A stretch of DNA of 37,950 nucleotides from an uncultured Pleomorphomonas sp. GTDB lineage: Bacteria; Pseudomonadota; Alphaproteobacteria; Rhizobiales; Pleomorphomonadaceae. The stretch is from NCBI GenBank assembly GCA_937868725.1, contig CALMMQ010000089.1, positions 1 to 37,950 of the forward strand, given 5' to 3'. A program made the position numbers and the translations under genes. Below, one piece after another: positions 37,133 to 37,950 of the stretch. The first letter of the stretch is position 1. Every line of letters starts with the position of its first letter. The notes below the pieces were generated by a model that worked only from the letters and a program-made list of their open reading frames with translations, made no database searches and had not been told where the DNA came from.

Positions 37133-37165
37133 TAAAAAGGCTCCCCCGATCGAGCCGGAGGAGCC
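37133..37165 (-). terminator. Intrinsic terminator between dnaK and dnaJ
   Basis: A 10-bp stem (37139-37148 with 37156-37165, one wobble pair, 7-nt loop) is followed on the minus strand by TTTTTATG. It begins 20 nt after the dnaK stop and precedes dnaJ by about 60 nt. It should terminate most dnaK transcripts and reduce dnaJ to a fraction of dnaK, a ratio often seen for this chaperone pair. Confidence 0.8.
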
Positions 37166-37185
37166 GTGTTGCTTCAAGGGAACAG

Positions 37186-37950
<765 letters not shown>

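Overview
The window is a high-GC (roughly two-thirds G+C) chromosomal segment from an alphaproteobacterium, most likely a Rhizobiales/Hyphomicrobiales member. This rests on gene order (tsaB-rimI-fur-plsC ... miaB-phoH-ybeY-corC-lnt-praR-metK-trmB, then rimP-nusA-ylxR-infB-rbfA ... truB-rpsO-pnp), a PraR/PhrR-type regulator between lnt and metK, a Fur/Mur-type regulator without the usual cysteine zinc site, and intergenic repeats built like rhizobial RIME elements. The genus cannot be read from the sequence alone.

Layout. 41-11220 (minus strand) is the translation/RNA block: pnp, rpsO, truB, an opposing EamA permease gene (plus), rbfA, infB, ylxR-L7Ae fusion, nusA and rimP. 11376-19910 (minus) continues with trmB, metK, praR, lnt, corC, ybeY, phoH and miaB. 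20327-24013 holds a gamma-carbonic-anhydrase-like gene (plus) and three cobalamin genes: cbiB (plus) facing cobQ-cobO (minus). 24159-29661 (minus) is polA, plsC, fur/mur, rimI and tsaB, the last four partly fused by 4-nt overlaps. 29940-31716 (plus) is hrcA-grpE. 32213-37950 has lepA (minus), a MarR regulator (plus), a PmtA-like methyltransferase (minus), dnaJ and the 3' part of dnaK (both minus; dnaK runs off the right edge).

The genes cover initiation, ribosome maturation, tRNA/rRNA processing and RNA decay; SAM synthesis; lipoprotein and phospholipid acylation; late cobalamin synthesis; DNA repair; and the DnaK chaperone system with its regulator HrcA. Nearly everything is housekeeping. 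No defence island, prophage, CRISPR array, insertion sequence, rRNA or tRNA gene was seen.

The more interesting material is intergenic: a promoter plus intrinsic terminator in the rimP leader (candidate attenuator), three copies of a ~110-bp two-palindrome repeat placed at gene 3' ends, a highly structured stretch between grpE and lepA that could encode an RNA, several terminator-like hairpins inside operons, inverted repeats in the hrcA/tsaB and marR control regions, and a MarR protein with a six-cysteine tail. I found no convincing new multi-gene system.
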